This document shows, one piece after another, positions 9,922-21,760 of a stretch of DNA of 64,000 nt. Under the pieces are notes generated by a model that was not told where the DNA came from, ran no database searches, and saw nothing but the letters and a program-made list of their open reading frames with translations. The stretch is from Stenogyne calaminthoides. Its lineage: Eukaryota; Streptophyta; Magnoliopsida; Lamiales; Lamiaceae. A program made the translations under genes and the position numbers. The DNA is taken from the NCBI GenBank assembly GCA_037126765.1, contig JBBCBC010000012.1, forward strand, positions 3,100,001 through 3,164,000. The letters run 5' to 3'. Within the stretch, counting starts at the first letter, position 1, and every line of letters begins with the position of its first letter.

Positions 9922-11606
9922 TGTTGGGGTTATACATGAAAGTATTCTTTTACTTCGTATAACCTATGTATTAAACACTTATTTACTGAAATAAATTATT
10001 TATCACCGTTGCTTTAAATATGATTGAATGTTGTATATATTTATTGCAAATTGTTCATATAATAGCACGTGTTACATTGTAGTTAACGTGGTGATACCGC
10101 ATCACGTAAGATCACGCTAATGTCCTCTTGTAAAACAAGTGCGTGTTTCACAACTTAGATAAATCTGAACAATCTATTGATAGAAGTTGATGTGTAAGGC
10201 TAGGATTGACTTGTCTTGACCAAGAGATTACACTACAGTTCGATCTTGTTGTCGACCTACGAGAGGATAAACTCATTCGCACTGACTTATGGGATGAAGA
10301 GTTAGACATCAGTGGTTGTTGATTTCTTAATCTCTGTCACTTAATAAGGACTGTGTGCAATTAGTAGTTATTTCTTTGACTTATAAATGGGAAGAGAATC
10401 ATTGCGACTTCGATACCCTATATCTTGGGCAATAATATTAATTATACGACAATTGCTAAATTAATACAGAGAATCGTGTGCTTGCAACGTCTTGCGTGAT
10501 TGGTCCCTTTGGTGGGCTCGGAACCTTTATCATACCAAATCTTGCAAGTAGAATTAATTTTCCGGTATGGATAATAAAGCTGAGCTGCTCTTACTCCAAG
10601 GATAAAGATATTAATTAATATAAAGCTTATCAGTGACTTAATTAATTAATGGACTAAATAATCTTAAACACGGAAAATAATAACCGGGAGCCATAATACC
10701 GAAATATGGGTTAAGTTGGATAGTGCAATATTAATTATATAGTGATATTAATTAATATTAATGGGCTGAATTATATTGTAGCTCAATATTGAATTCAAAG
10801 AGTTTATTGGAAGGTCCATCTTAATTCTCCTAAAGGCCCCTCAAGTAGCTCAATTAAAGTCCATTAAATAAAAAGGTGCTTAAAATAAAATAAATTATTG
10901 TTGCATTATTTTTCCTTGTTTTTTTTTTCCCGAAAATATTAGAGAAAAAGAGGGAGAAGGATTTTCTTGAAAAGATCTTTATGGAAAGGAGATAAGTATT
11001 CTTGGAATACAAGATTATCCCATAAATTCAAGAAATCTCCCATTTTGTTTCTTTAATTGTATTTTTAGAAAAATATATAAAGAAATAAAAGGGAAGAAAT
11101 ATTTTCTTGATTCTTGAAAATATTTTATGGAAGATATTTATTTTAGGATACAAGAATATCTCATAAATTCAAGAAAGATCCAATCTTGAAAACACCCTAT
11201 TATTTTCGAAAATTTGGCTAAATAAGGGTGTGAGATTTTTGTGGAAAAATACACATGGAAAGAAGAATATATGGGATATATTCAAGATTTCTTGGAGATC
11301 AAGAAAAGTCATTTCCTAACCCTAATTAAGCTCCAAAATTTCGTTCCCCCCTCTATATAAATAAGGGGATGATTTTTTTCATCCCCTATAATTCCATGAG
11401 TTGGAAAAATTAGAAATCCACGAAGGTGGTGCAACAATTATTTATTTTTTCTTTGTTTCATAAATTGTTCATTTGAGAACCTTCCACCGGGGTTATTGAA
11501 CGAGGACTTGAGAAGGACTTTTGGTTGGTAGCCAGTTACTTGATCCTGTCCGTCTCAACGGTTGTCTCTCCAACGGGTACATTTATGTAAACTCCTAGAA
11601 ATTCCG
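9922..11606 (+). mobile_element. Copia 3' LTR (copy A, 3'-truncated)
   Basis: It starts TGTTGGGGTTATAC right after the polypurine tract. It aligns along its length with LTR copies at 13819-15624 (same strand) and 15903-17667 (opposite strand). A TATA box and leader (CCCTCTATATAAATAAGGGG, about 11348-11367) mark the U3/R region, and CTAGAAATTCCGCATG near 11595 is the last homologous part. The final 200 bp or so of the LTR, ending in CCCCAACA in copy B, is missing, replaced at about 11607 by Gypsy sequence. Confidence 0.85.
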
Positions 11607-12270
11607 CATGCTTGGACCACGCTCCATCATGACCTGCAGAGTAGCGTCATCGTCTGCCTTTTCGAGACAACGGTTGGGCTTATCGAGGCCCACGGATGGG
11701 AGTCACCCTAGGCGTTGAAGACCACGAACCAGGCCGACCAGCGACCTGGGGGCAATTGTTGTGGCCCCGCCTCAACGCGGCGACCACCCTAGGGCGACCA
11801 AGGATGAGGTTATAGCGGGCAGCCAAGAGACGACCACCTGAGCCTAGTCGCCACAACCTAGCGACCTTACCCTAAAGTCGCTGGACAAATAGGAAATAAG
11901 ACCAGAGGCATTTATGGAGGTGGATCCTCAGGGCATAATCGGGGAAAGTCCAACAAACGACGATATTCTTGCCGTGAAGAAAGGGATCTGTTCTCAACCA
12001 GAGGAAAACCCTAAGGGGCCGAGGGATCCGACCCATGAAGAGGGGAAGACCTAGTTCCCGGTGTATAAATATACGTTGTAATGCTCATTGTAAAGGATCA
12101 AAACCTTAGTTCTTAGGCAGATATTATAGTAAAATTCCTGGCTTGGTATTGCCCCCGGAGGTAGCCACATTTGGCGAACCGGGTCACCAAATTGTGCATT
12201 TTTTCTTGTCTGCATTCGTTATTATTATTTTGTGAGTGATTGTTCATACGCCCAGATAATTCCGGCTATA
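11607..12270 (+). mobile_element. Gypsy-type 3' end: internal tail plus LTR
   Basis: A tail of about 150 bp ends in a G-rich polypurine-like GACCTGGGGGCAAT (11744-11757). An LTR of about 513 bp follows, from TGTTGTGGCCCC at 11758 to GGCTATAACA at 12270. It carries a TATA-like GTGTATAAATATACG at 12061. No second copy is in the window and the flanks give no 5-bp target duplication, so it is a fragment joined at both sides. Confidence 0.55.
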
Positions 12271-12900
12271 ACAACCTTTTTTGTTGGCTGATAAAGCCGT
12301 TGTATTGAATGTTAAAATTTTGCGACCTTTAATGAGTCCAAATTTCTAGTATTTATACTACAAGTTCACTAGTTGGTCTTTCTCGTGCCTCAAGGGGGAG
12401 TTTGACCCAGCATTAAATGTTTTTCGGCTAAGTTGGACTCTAAGAACCTATTACATCAAGCTAAACACGTCTCCATTCGGGCCTAATTGGGTTGCGATTG
12501 GTTCATGGATATTTGCGCCTATTCTTTCCTCTTTGAGTCCGGGGCTATAGGACCAACCATATCTTCAGAGTCTTCTCGGCCATTTTGGGGAGATTCTCTG
12601 ATGTTGGTTGAGGCTGGAGGTTTACGTGTTTGTTTAGCCAAAATCAGTTCTTGGTAAGTGGGAAGACTCTGACTTAAATCTCTCTATCCCATTTACCTTG
12701 ATCACAGATCTCATAAAACTGAATAAGTATAACTTGCCTCTTTGTGTATGCAATTACATTGAGAGTGTTGTCTCACGGGCGATTAGGCAATGTAAGGTTG
12801 GTTCGCGAAGTTCCTCCGCCGCCTTTTTGGCGAATCGGCACGGGCGACCATGAATGACCATGGGAGTTTGATTAAGGGCAACCTTGTCATCTAAAGGGAA
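12271..12900 (-). mobile_element. 3' LTR of the Tat-type Gypsy derivative (partial)
   Basis: It matches the LTR at 20037-20979 from the shared GTTGGCTGATAAAG word onward, through ATTTCTAGTATTTATACTAC and TTGTTTAGCCAAAATC. The first 185-190 bp of the LTR (up to CGGCCTC) are missing. Orientation and position suit the 3' LTR of the minus-strand element whose gag, PBS and 5' LTR lie at 18881-20979. Confidence 0.7.
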
Positions 12901-13195
12901 ACTTAACTTTTTTCAAGAAAATAAATCTTCCCAAGCCATTTTCAAGAAAAAGGGAAATGGCCCTTGGGTGGAAATGATGTGGGTCGAGCGATCTGATGAA
13001 GAGCGTGGAGATCTTTTGCGGCAAGATTATTTTGACAAAAGGTGGGTGCCCCGGCGGGCCAACCGCTTTGGTGAGCTTGAAAAACAAATTAGTGCCCTTT
13101 GGAGTCGTGTAGAGCTCGGTGGGCGAATGGATGAGTTGGCATCCATTGCCACAAATATTGATATAAAGTTAACATTCGGAAACTTACTTTCTTGA
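12884..13195 (+). pseudogene. Unrecognised 103-aa ORF, possible antisense-ORF remnant
   Basis: It is open for 103 codons with a charged central part (S-D-E-E-R-G-D-L-L-R-Q-D-Y-F-D) and a possible short helix (F-G-E-L-E-K-Q-I-S-A-L-W-S-R-V-E-L). No family is recognised. It lies between the 3' LTR and the 3' repeats of a Tat-type element and is antisense to it, the same place as the antisense ORF of the larger Tat element (52631-55660). I infer it may be a decayed copy of that kind of ORF; it could also be chance. Confidence 0.35.
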
Positions 13196-13199
13196 TGGG

Positions 13200-13340
13200 C
13201 AAGTTGCGATATGAGACGAGCTCACAGGCGAGATGGGCGAGCTCACGGGCGAGATGGGCGAGCTCCCAGGCAAGATGGGAGAGTTGGGCGAGCTCCCGGG
13301 TGAGTTGGGCGAGCTCCCGGGCGAGATGGGCGAGTTCCAT
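13200..13340. repeat. GGGCGAGCTC minisatellite
   Basis: About eight imperfect copies of a 15-18 bp unit of the form GGGCGAGCTCCCGGGCGAGAT occur in tandem. It lies in the 3' non-coding part of the Tat-type element. Confidence 0.85.
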
Positions 13341-13341
13341 T

Positions 13342-13815
13342 GAGCATCGGGCTTTTGTTTTAAATCCATAACTTTCCCCGACCTCCGATTTGAGTTGATT
13401 CATTTTTTGTTGAGACCGTCTTTTAGAGGAGCTTCTCATGGTTATGAGCGATATGTTTTTCCACATCGCTCTTATGTGGGCGAGTTGTTTAGATTCGGGC
13501 GAGTAGGGGATGCTGGGCGAGTAGGCGAGTTGGGCGAGTTCCAATGAGCATCAGTTTTGTTTCGTCCATAACTCGAGTTCCCGACCTCCGATTGAGTTGA
13601 TTATTTTTTTGTTGCGACCGTATTTTAGAGGAGCTTCTCATGGTTATGAGCGAGATGTTTTTCCACATCGATCTTATGTGGGCGAGTTGTTTAGACTCGA
13701 GCGAGTAGGTGATGCCGGGCGAGTAGGCGAGTTGGGCGAGTTCCATTGAGCATCAGTTTTGTTTCATCCATAACTTGAATTCCCGACCTCCGATTGAGTT
13801 GATTATTTTTTTCGT
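13342..13815. repeat. Tandem repeat of about 203 bp, 2.3 copies
   Basis: Copies start with GAGCATC at 13342, 13546 and 13748. Each carries CGACCTCCGATT, GAGGAGCTTCTCATGGTTATG and TATGTGGGCGAGTTG. The third copy is cut at 13818 by the start of Copia LTR B. Tandem arrays between pol and 3' LTR are typical of the Tat lineage. Confidence 0.85.
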
Positions 13816-13818
13816 TAC

Positions 13819-15624
13819 TGTTGGAATTATACTGGAAAGTATGCTTTTACTTTGTATAATCAAAACTGAATTTCGGACTTATTTACTGAAATAAATTGTT
13901 TATCAATATGATATCATCGAATGTTGCATATATTTATTTTTAAACTGTTCAATAAATAAGATACGTGTTACATTGTAGTTAATTTAGTGATACCGATCAC
14001 GAAGATTAAATTAATCCATGTTGTAACCAAAAAGTACAACATTCACGACCTAGATGGGAATGAACACTTGTTGAAATTGAAGTGTAAGGCTCAGTTAAAA
14101 TTGTCTTGACCAAGATATTACACTAAAAGGCAGATGGATGCAATTGAATAGACCTCTGGGAGGACAAATTCTTCGTAAACTAAACAAGGAAGAATTAGAC
14201 CTCGGTGGTTCGTTATTTCTTAATCTTCGCCCCTAAATAGGATCACGCGTGTGGTTGGTAACTATTGCTTTTGACTTATCACGGGTAGAGAATCAACGAG
14301 ATTCAATACTTTTTATCTTGGGCAATATTATTAGTCACATGCGATTGCTAAGATTTAATCAGAATCGTGTGCTAAGCACGCTTTTGTTCGATTTGCCCCT
14401 TTTCATAAGCTCTATCATACAAAAATCTTGCAAGTGGAACTAGTTTCCTAATATGGATAATAATGTTGAACCGTTCAACCAAGACAAAAGATATTAATTA
14501 ATGGAAAGCTATTTCAAATGACTTGAATTAATTAATGGGCTAGATAATCTTAAACACGGAAATAATAACCCTAGCCATATTGACCGTAATATGGGTTAAG
14601 ATGGATAGTCAATATTAATTATGTAGTGGGATTAATTAATATTTATGGGCTTGAATAATATTGTGGCTCAATATTGATAATTCAAGATCCATTGGAAGGT
14701 CCAATCTTAATTCTCCTAAAGGCCCCCTAAGTAGCCCAACATAAAGTCCAATAACTGAAAAAGGTGTTTAAAAATAAAATAAATTTGTTGCTTATTTTTT
14801 CTTCATAATTTCAAAAATCATAAATAAAAGAGGGAGAAAGATTTTCTTTGAATTTCGTTATGGAATGAAGATATGTATTCTTGGAATACAAGATTATCTC
14901 ATTAAATTCAAGAAATTTCCCACTTGGTTATTTATGGAGATATTTTCGAAAATTTTGAATATAAAGGGCAAGAAAGATTTTATTGATTTTTTTGAAAAGA
15001 TATTATGAAAGATATGTATTTCTTGAAATACAAGAATATCTCATAAATTCAAGAAGATCCAAATCTTGGAATCTTGATCCCTAATATTTCAAATATTCCA
15101 TAACAAATAAGAGAGGATATTTTGTGGAATATTTTAATTATGGAGAAAAGAATATATGAGATATATTCAAGATTTCTTGGAGATCAAGAAAAGATTTTTT
15201 CCTCCCTATTTCACATGAAATTTTTTTCCACCACCCTCTATAAATAGGGATTAATGTTTCATTCCCAAGTACTCCATGTCTTTGGAAAAATTAAAAATCC
15301 ACAAAAAACAAAGTTTATTTTTTTTTTTGTTCATTGTTCGCCAAAGATCCTACCATCGGATTGTCGAAAAGGATTAATAATACTTAAAGGCTTTTTCGTG
15401 TGTTTTAATCAACGAGGCCATTGCTATTCCAAGAGGTATGTTTACGTAAACTCGTAGTAATTCATCTGCGTAGGATTTACGTGAACTAATTATATGCATG
15501 TGATTTGTTGTTGAATTATTATTTGAATTAATATAGGATTAATTCATCTTAGTAATAATTATCGAAATTAAATTTGTATTTAAATATTTATCCCGAATAG
15601 ACCCGTGCAATTAATTCCCCAACA
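13819..15624 (+). mobile_element. Copia LTR copy B, plus orientation
   Basis: A complete LTR of 1806 bp runs from TGTTGGAATTATAC to CCCCAACA. It is of the same family as copy A at 9922 and carries a TATA-like CCCTCTATAAATAGGG near 15233. No PBS follows it and no polypurine tract precedes it, so it is solo-like. It interrupts the 203-bp tandem repeat. Confidence 0.85.
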
Positions 15625-15902
15625 ATTCGACCCATCTCAAGGAGCTTCACTTGGTTAATGCTCTTCTCAAATATCCTTCTAGATCAAAATATTGTTTTCT
15701 ACCACTTCTAGCTCATTTCCACCAACGGATTTTGGAGTAGATTGAGTGAAGTGGGGCCGGCAATCCTCCCATGAGGCCATGAACTCGCTAGAATCACATT
15801 CTTACTTCTAGCGAGGTGAAATGGACAAATGGGCAAGTCATTCGAGGAGCTAGATGGGTCGAACTCAGATTAGCTAGTCGGGTCCAATTCCCTTATCTAT
15901 TA
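15625..15902. other. Spacer between inverted LTRs
   Basis: The 278-bp spacer is itself partly palindromic. TTCGACCCATCT near its left edge pairs with AGATGGGTCGAA near its right edge. ACTCGCTAGAA and TTCTAGCGAGGT form a smaller hairpin at about 15783-15823. There is no ORF and no recognisable PBS. Confidence 0.7.
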
Positions 15903-17667
15903 TGTTGAATCACCCCAAAAGGAAATGAATTGCACATATCTATTTAAAATATTTAAATACAAATTTAATTCATTAATTATTACTAGCATGAATTAATCCT
16001 ATATTAATTCAAATAATAATCAAGCAACAACATATCATGCATATAAAAGCCAAAAACCTACGCGATGCGAATTGTTTACGAACGCATTTCTCGACGGCAA
16101 AGGACTTCGCCTGAAAGACTAACCAAAAGGACTTCCCAAGTATTCCTTAGCCCTTGCTCAACTATCCTAAGGACACTTGCCTAACAATTAACAAAAAGGA
16201 AAAAAATAAACTTTGTTGCACCACTTTTGTGGATTTGCTAATATTTCCAAAGACATGGAATTGTATTTTAAACTAATCATCCCCTATTTATAAGAGGGAG
16301 GTGGTCGAAATTTCTAGTGAAAAATCAATGGGAAAAGACTTTTCTTGATCACCAAGAAATCTTGAATATATCTCTTATATTCTTTTTTCCATAATTATAA
16401 TATTCCACAAAATCCCACCTTCTATTTGCTATGGTAATTTTTGAAAATAATGCCTTGCAAGAATCCAAGATTTGATCTTCTTGAATTTATGAGATATTCT
16501 TGTATTTCAAAAATACATATCTTCCATAATATCTTTTCAAGAAAATCAAGAAAATCTTTTCTTGCTCATTATTCTCAAATTTTTTGAAAATTCCATATAG
16601 ATAACTAAATGGGAGATTTCTTGAATTTAATGAGATAATCTTGTATTCCAAGAATACATATCTTCATTTCATAACAAAATTCAAAGAAAATCTTTTCCCT
16701 CTTTATCCATAAATTTCAAAAATTAGAGGAAAAATTAAGAACAATATTTATTTTAATCATCTTTTTCGCTTATTTGACTATTTGTTGGGCTACTCAGGAC
16801 CTTTAGGAGAATTAAGATTGTACTTTATAAATGGATCTTGAATATCTAATATCAATACACAATATAATTCAAGCCCATAAATATTAATTAATCCCACTAC
16901 ATAATTAATATCAAACTATCCATCTTAACCCATATTACAAATAATATGGCTCCCTTAAAGATTATCCCTAGCCCATCAATTAATTCAAGCCACCGAAATA
17001 GCTTTCCGTTAATTAATATTTTGTCCTGGGTCGAGAACGGTTCAACATTTATCCATACCTAAACTAATTCCACTTGCAAGATTTGGTATGATAAAACTTA
17101 TGAACCTCCCAAGGGAAAAATCAAGCAAAGCATTTTTGCACACCCATTCTTCAGATAAATCTAGCAATCACATGTGACCAATAATATTGCCTAAGATAAG
17201 AAGTATTGAATTTTTCGCTACCCATGATAAGTCAAAGCAATAGTTACCAATCCCACGGATCCTATTTAAGGACGGAAGGTTAAGAAACAACTAACCACCG
17301 AGGTCTAATTCTTCCTTGTTCATGAGAGGTCCTATTCAACAAGATCACTTGACTAGTGTAATCTCTTGTCAAGACAAACCAATCGAGCCTTACACCTCAA
17401 CCTTTTCGCGATGGTTGTTCATTTCCATCTAGGTCGTGAATGGCGATTTTTAGTTAAAGGGACTGCTAATTTAATCTTCGTGATCCGCATCACTAAATTA
17501 ACTACAAAGCAAACACGCATTTAATTATTGAAATAAGTTTACAAAAGAAATATATGTAACATTCAATCATATTTAAAGCATCGATAAACAATTTATTTCA
17601 AAGAATAAGTTCGAAAATTCGCCGATTATACAAAGTAAAAAGCATACTTTTCAAGATAATCCCAACA
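15903..17667 (-). mobile_element. Copia LTR copy C, minus orientation
   Basis: This 1765-bp sequence is the reverse complement of the LTR family. It starts TGTTGAATCACCCC and ends CCCAACA at 17667. With copy B it forms an inverted repeat spanning 13819-17667. The flanks (CGTTAC before B, AATTG after C) are not a target-site duplication. Confidence 0.85.
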
Positions 17668-18400
17668 AATTGATCATCGCCTGCGAGGACGTTAATGAAG
17701 TTTCAAGTGAGGTAGTCTCTACTCAAGAGAATCTTACTTAGTAATAGTCAGATGTCGACTTTTATCATGTTCGATTGTCTTATGTGCTTGCAATCTATGT
17801 TTGGCTTGTCGCCTTAATTTTATGCGACTTAGGTGTATTATTGTGTTGAACTTTATCGGGTGGTCGCCTTAGTTGTACGCGATTTAGTTGTTTTATTGTT
17901 TTGCAACTTTGATGCTTTTGAATGATGTTACTTAAAATTTTATGTTTGTGGACTATCTCTCGAGGTCGACTTTTAGGTAATCGATCTCCTTGATACGATA
18001 ACCGCCCCTTGTCCATGGCATAAAATATTCTCGGTCGCCTTATTTGGTACGATCCTAGTGCTTTGGCACTTATTTGGTCGCCTTATTTGGATCGACTTTA
18101 TTACCTTGGTACTTGTATGATCATCTTATTTGATCGACTTTATTACCTCGCACTTGTATGGTCGCCTTTATTTGATGCAATTTAGTGCCTTAGTACTTAT
18201 ATGGTCGTCTTATTTGGATGCGATTTATTACCTTGACACTTGTATGGTCGTCTTATTTGGATGCGACTTAGTGCTTTAGCACTTGTATGGTCATCTTATT
18301 TGGATGCGATTTAGTGCCTTAATACTTATATGGTCGTCTTATTTGGATGCGACCTAATGCCTTAACATTTTGTGTTTAGAAAATACACTATAATAACCGA
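17668..18400 (-). repeat. Tat-type 3' region with a roughly 44-bp tandem repeat
   Basis: Imperfect copies of a unit containing TGGTCGTCTTATTTGGATGCGAC run from about 17800 and are most regular at 18170-18370 (period about 44 bp). The same GTCTTATTT/GCGAC words recur at 55990-56160 in the large Tat element and at 26594-26775 in the duplicated unit. The left edge of the 8.4-kb duplication falls inside this array. Confidence 0.75.
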
Positions 18401-18880
18401 TCTCGTTAGAGGTCAGTAGACCTGCCCCCAATTTCTGATCACTAAAATCTAAGTGCATGACAAATTTGACTGAACTGAACTTTGACAAAAAATCAACTTT
18501 CTTTTCTAAATTTGAGGCGAACTATTTCATAAAATTTTAGACTACCAAACTATTGGTAATATTTCTTCAAATACATTGCATTCCAAGGTGTTGAGTTTGA
18601 CCGTTTCATGGCTTTTAGGTCACATAATCACCATCTTGGTACGACTTTTCTAGCTTGGTTGCTGGCTTATTTGTGTTGCTGGTTCCCTACTCTTCCATCC
18701 GTTGAGCAAGCATTTCAAACATCGATCAATTTTTCCTACTCGGTTTGGACTAAATAGGCGTAGGATGTCGGATAGTCTATATTCATCGTCCTCCACAACT
18801 TTGTGTTCTTTGGGAGTCCTCCGACAACTCCCATAACTTTAGTTTCGTCTTTGAGTGGCTCCCCGTCCATGATCAATTTA

Positions 18881-20030
18881 TCAACCCTTTCGATATATGC
18901 GCGGTCGGTCTAATCTTTGAACTGCCAGACATATGACAACCTCTGCTTCGTTTCCACCTTGTGAGTCATGGTGGCGTAGTGGTCGAGGAAGAGCTGTGCC
19001 ATTTGGCGGAAAGATTCCACCGAGTATGGTGGCAAGGTGTTGTACCATCCGTAGGCTTGGTCGCCCAATGTGAGAGGAAACAACCGACATTGAAGTCGCA
19101 TATTGAGTTCATGTAGGTTATGAACTTTATTTGTATGGGGTCCGTGGTCGCTAAGATCTTGAAAGTGATGGAGATCGTCGTGACTTTTGGTTGGACGGGA
19201 GCCAATATCATTGTCGGTGATAATGGAGACAATGGAATCCAAGCAGGAGTTGGGTTTCCATTTTTAGCAGCGACCTGATCTTGAAGATCCTTGATGGTTT
19301 GAACTATTACCGCTAGTTGTTCAACATCAATTTGTTAGCTCAACCTCATTGGGTGGCGGTGAGAGACTTTTTCAAACTCTTCCTCGTTAATGATGACGAG
19401 GTGAGAGACTTATCTCTCGCCCCCACCTCGATGAGGTGAAGGGGTTCCTCCGTCACCACGTTGATGATAAGGTGATGGGCTCGCCCAGAATATCTTTAGG
19501 TGATCCTCTTTGTCTTTGTCTTGTGTGAAAAAAGTGATCATACGGTTGGACCTCGGCCATATAATTCTATTATTGGAAAAGCCCGACCTTTACTAAACCC
19601 TTGACATCATTCAAATTTTTTAAATATGACCAACTATAGTATTTTGAGCAAAAGTTCTCCTCTTGGTCTTTCTCTTGCCTCGTGGGCCTTTGACTTTGAC
19701 CCGCCCTCTTTAAATGATTTTTGTCGAGTTAGTTGGATTCCCCGACTTAATATCCTCCCAAATCTCTTGACCTTTCAAGCTTTTGGAGAACACCAAGTCG
19801 TGCCCTATCTCCGGATTACTCGGCTTACTCCGACAGGGACTTCAATTCGATTTGACTCTCCTGGATTTGACTTTTGACAGAAAACTTGCTTGAGACATCT
19901 TTGGTTGAGTTTCTGGAAAAGTGTTTGAATGTTTGAAGATTCAAAGAAAAACCTTTGAAGATTGGTGGGAATACTCCATTGAGAACACTGAAAAATCAGT
20001 TTAGTTCTTAAAGAGTACCCTCCTTCTGGC
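18881..20030 (-). pseudogene. Tat-type Gypsy gag remnant (unit 1)
   Basis: The clearest part is 18910-19242 on the minus strand, a retrotransposon gag domain with R-L-F-P-L-T-L-G-D-Q-A-Y-G-W-Y and V-E-S-F-R-Q-M-A-Q-L-F-L-D-H-Y. The 5' gag leader runs up to the PBS at about 20036 with several frame breaks (the charged linker near 19260-19620 is disrupted). Protease, RT and integrase are absent: the 3' repeat array begins about 500 bp beyond gag. The element is therefore a pol-less, gag-bearing derivative. Confidence 0.8.
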
Positions 20031-20036
20031 GCCAAT
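20013..20036 (-). other. Gypsy primer binding site
   Basis: On the minus strand TTGGCGCCAGAAGGAGGG follows LTR ...CAACA. A TGGCGCC-start PBS is common in plant Athila/Tat elements. The corresponding sites at about 28330-28346 and 63475-63490 have lost the GGCGCC core. Confidence 0.7.
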
Positions 20037-20979
20037 TGTTGTATACCAAAATTTACGGAACGAAATATTGAATGTGGCTATGTGGATTGATATAACAAAC
20101 AAGTATTAGTGGAGAAACGAGTGTGATTAATGAAGAACAAATTGAATGTTCTTCATTGTATGAAATGATAAATGTTAAAATCTAAGTGTTAGATGTGATA
20201 AATAAATGCGATTCGGCCTCTTTTGTTGGCTGATAAAGACGTTGTATTGAATGTTAAAATTTTGCGACCTTTAATGAGTCCTAATTTCTAGTATTTATAC
20301 TACAAGTTCACTAGTTGGTCTTTCTCGCTCTCATGAGTTTGACCCAAAGATTGAATGTTTTCCCATTAAGTTGGACTCTAAGAACCTATTACATCAAGCT
20401 AAACACGCTCCACTTTGCTTGCTGAATGGTTCATGGATATTTGTGCCCTATTCTTTCTCTTTGAGTCCATTAGGACCAACCATATCTTTATCTTCTCGGC
20501 CATTTGGGGAGATTCTGATGTTGGTTGAAATTTGGAGGTTTACGGTTTGTTTAGCCAAAATCGGGCTTGGTAAGTGGGAAACCTTTGACTTAAATATCTC
20601 TATCCCATTTACCTTGATCAAAATTGAGTTAACTTGCTTTTCTCTTTGTGTCTGCAATTACATTGAGAGTGTTGTCTCATTTGGCGGGTGGCGAAAGCGA
20701 ACTTTGTTTTCTTGATTAATGAGCGACCATGGTGCGTGTCGCCTTCATAGTGAGTGAACCGGCTTCGCCAATCATGGTTACGGCGACCATCGGGGAGAAC
20801 CTTCGCCCACCTTGTCGCTAAAGGGCAACCGGCGGACATCTTCACAGTGGGAGGGTCGAGCCAAGAAGTTAAGCGAGCAACTTGCCCCATCTTTGGACTC
20901 GGCTGGCCGGCCTCGTCTTTTATTCATGGCCATTTTTTAATAGAGGTTAGTGGGCCCTCCATTTGTAAACTTAATGACA
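20037..20979 (-). mobile_element. 5' LTR of the Tat-type derivative (unit 1)
   Basis: A 943-bp LTR runs on the plus strand from TGTTGTATACC to TTAATGACA (minus strand TGTCATTAAG...TATACAACA). It is matched by 28347-29229 in unit 2 and by the partial LTR at 12271-12900. Confidence 0.75.
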
Positions 20980-21570
20980 TAAAATAATTAAATAATTCAT
21001 AATTCGATCATTTGACACACAACAAGTTTTTTAATATATATACACACATATACTTGATACTTACCCATATCATACTTTTATTCTCCTTTGTTTCCCCCAG
21101 GCCCCATCAGTATATTTCCTAAGCTTGGCCCTTCTTGCATGATGTCTCTTTTATGATCTTGTTTGCTAGTGCATTCTTCATTTAATAATAATAAGTATAT
21201 GCATTAGACACTCATTTGGTAGCTACTAATAATTATATATTAAAATTATGTAAATGTAATCATTTGTACCTGCTCGAGTGTTGAAGTTGAAGGTAAATTG
21301 TTGAAAACATCTTTGCATACAATGTTTGAAGACCTCTTTGTGTACCTACTTCATCCTTTTCATCACTAGAAATAAAGCTGATTTAGCTTGAGCAAATTAA
21401 ATTATATTTAGTACACTTTGCAAGTTTGCATTTATTTATAAATATTGCTGTTGGGTAGTCTTTATTGTAAGGGAGAAATTTCATAATACCCACTTCCACT
21501 TCTTTTTTTTTAAAGAGGGAGAGAGGGAGTCGGTGAGTATTAAATTTGATTTGGTGAGTATTAAATTATA

Positions 21571-21760
21571 CTTCATTCCAGAAGACTTATCACATTTTTT
21601 TTTGGTCTGTTCTATAAGATTTTGCACGCCAAAAAATAGATACTTATTACCCTTACAATACACACTTATTACCCCCATACACATTTACTACCCCCATAAA
21701 ATAATTTTTCTTAATCTATGCACTGAAAAGTTGACGTAGAGTCTTTCGGGACAGAGGGAG
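21571..21760. mobile_element. Stowaway MITE upstream of oxidoreductase 1
   Basis: It is flanked by TA on both sides. The left end CTTCATTCCAGAAGACTT pairs with the right end AGTCTTTCGGGACAGAGGGAG. It is 190 bp with no ORF, about 670 bp upstream of the gene. Its counterpart in unit 2 is 29808-30004. Confidence 0.75.

Noticed and set aside
13089..13746. Minus-strand ORFs with L-A-R-E-L-A-Q-L or S-P-G-S-S-P-N repeats
   Set aside because: They are translations of the GGGCGAGCTC minisatellite and the 203-bp tandem repeat, not proteins.
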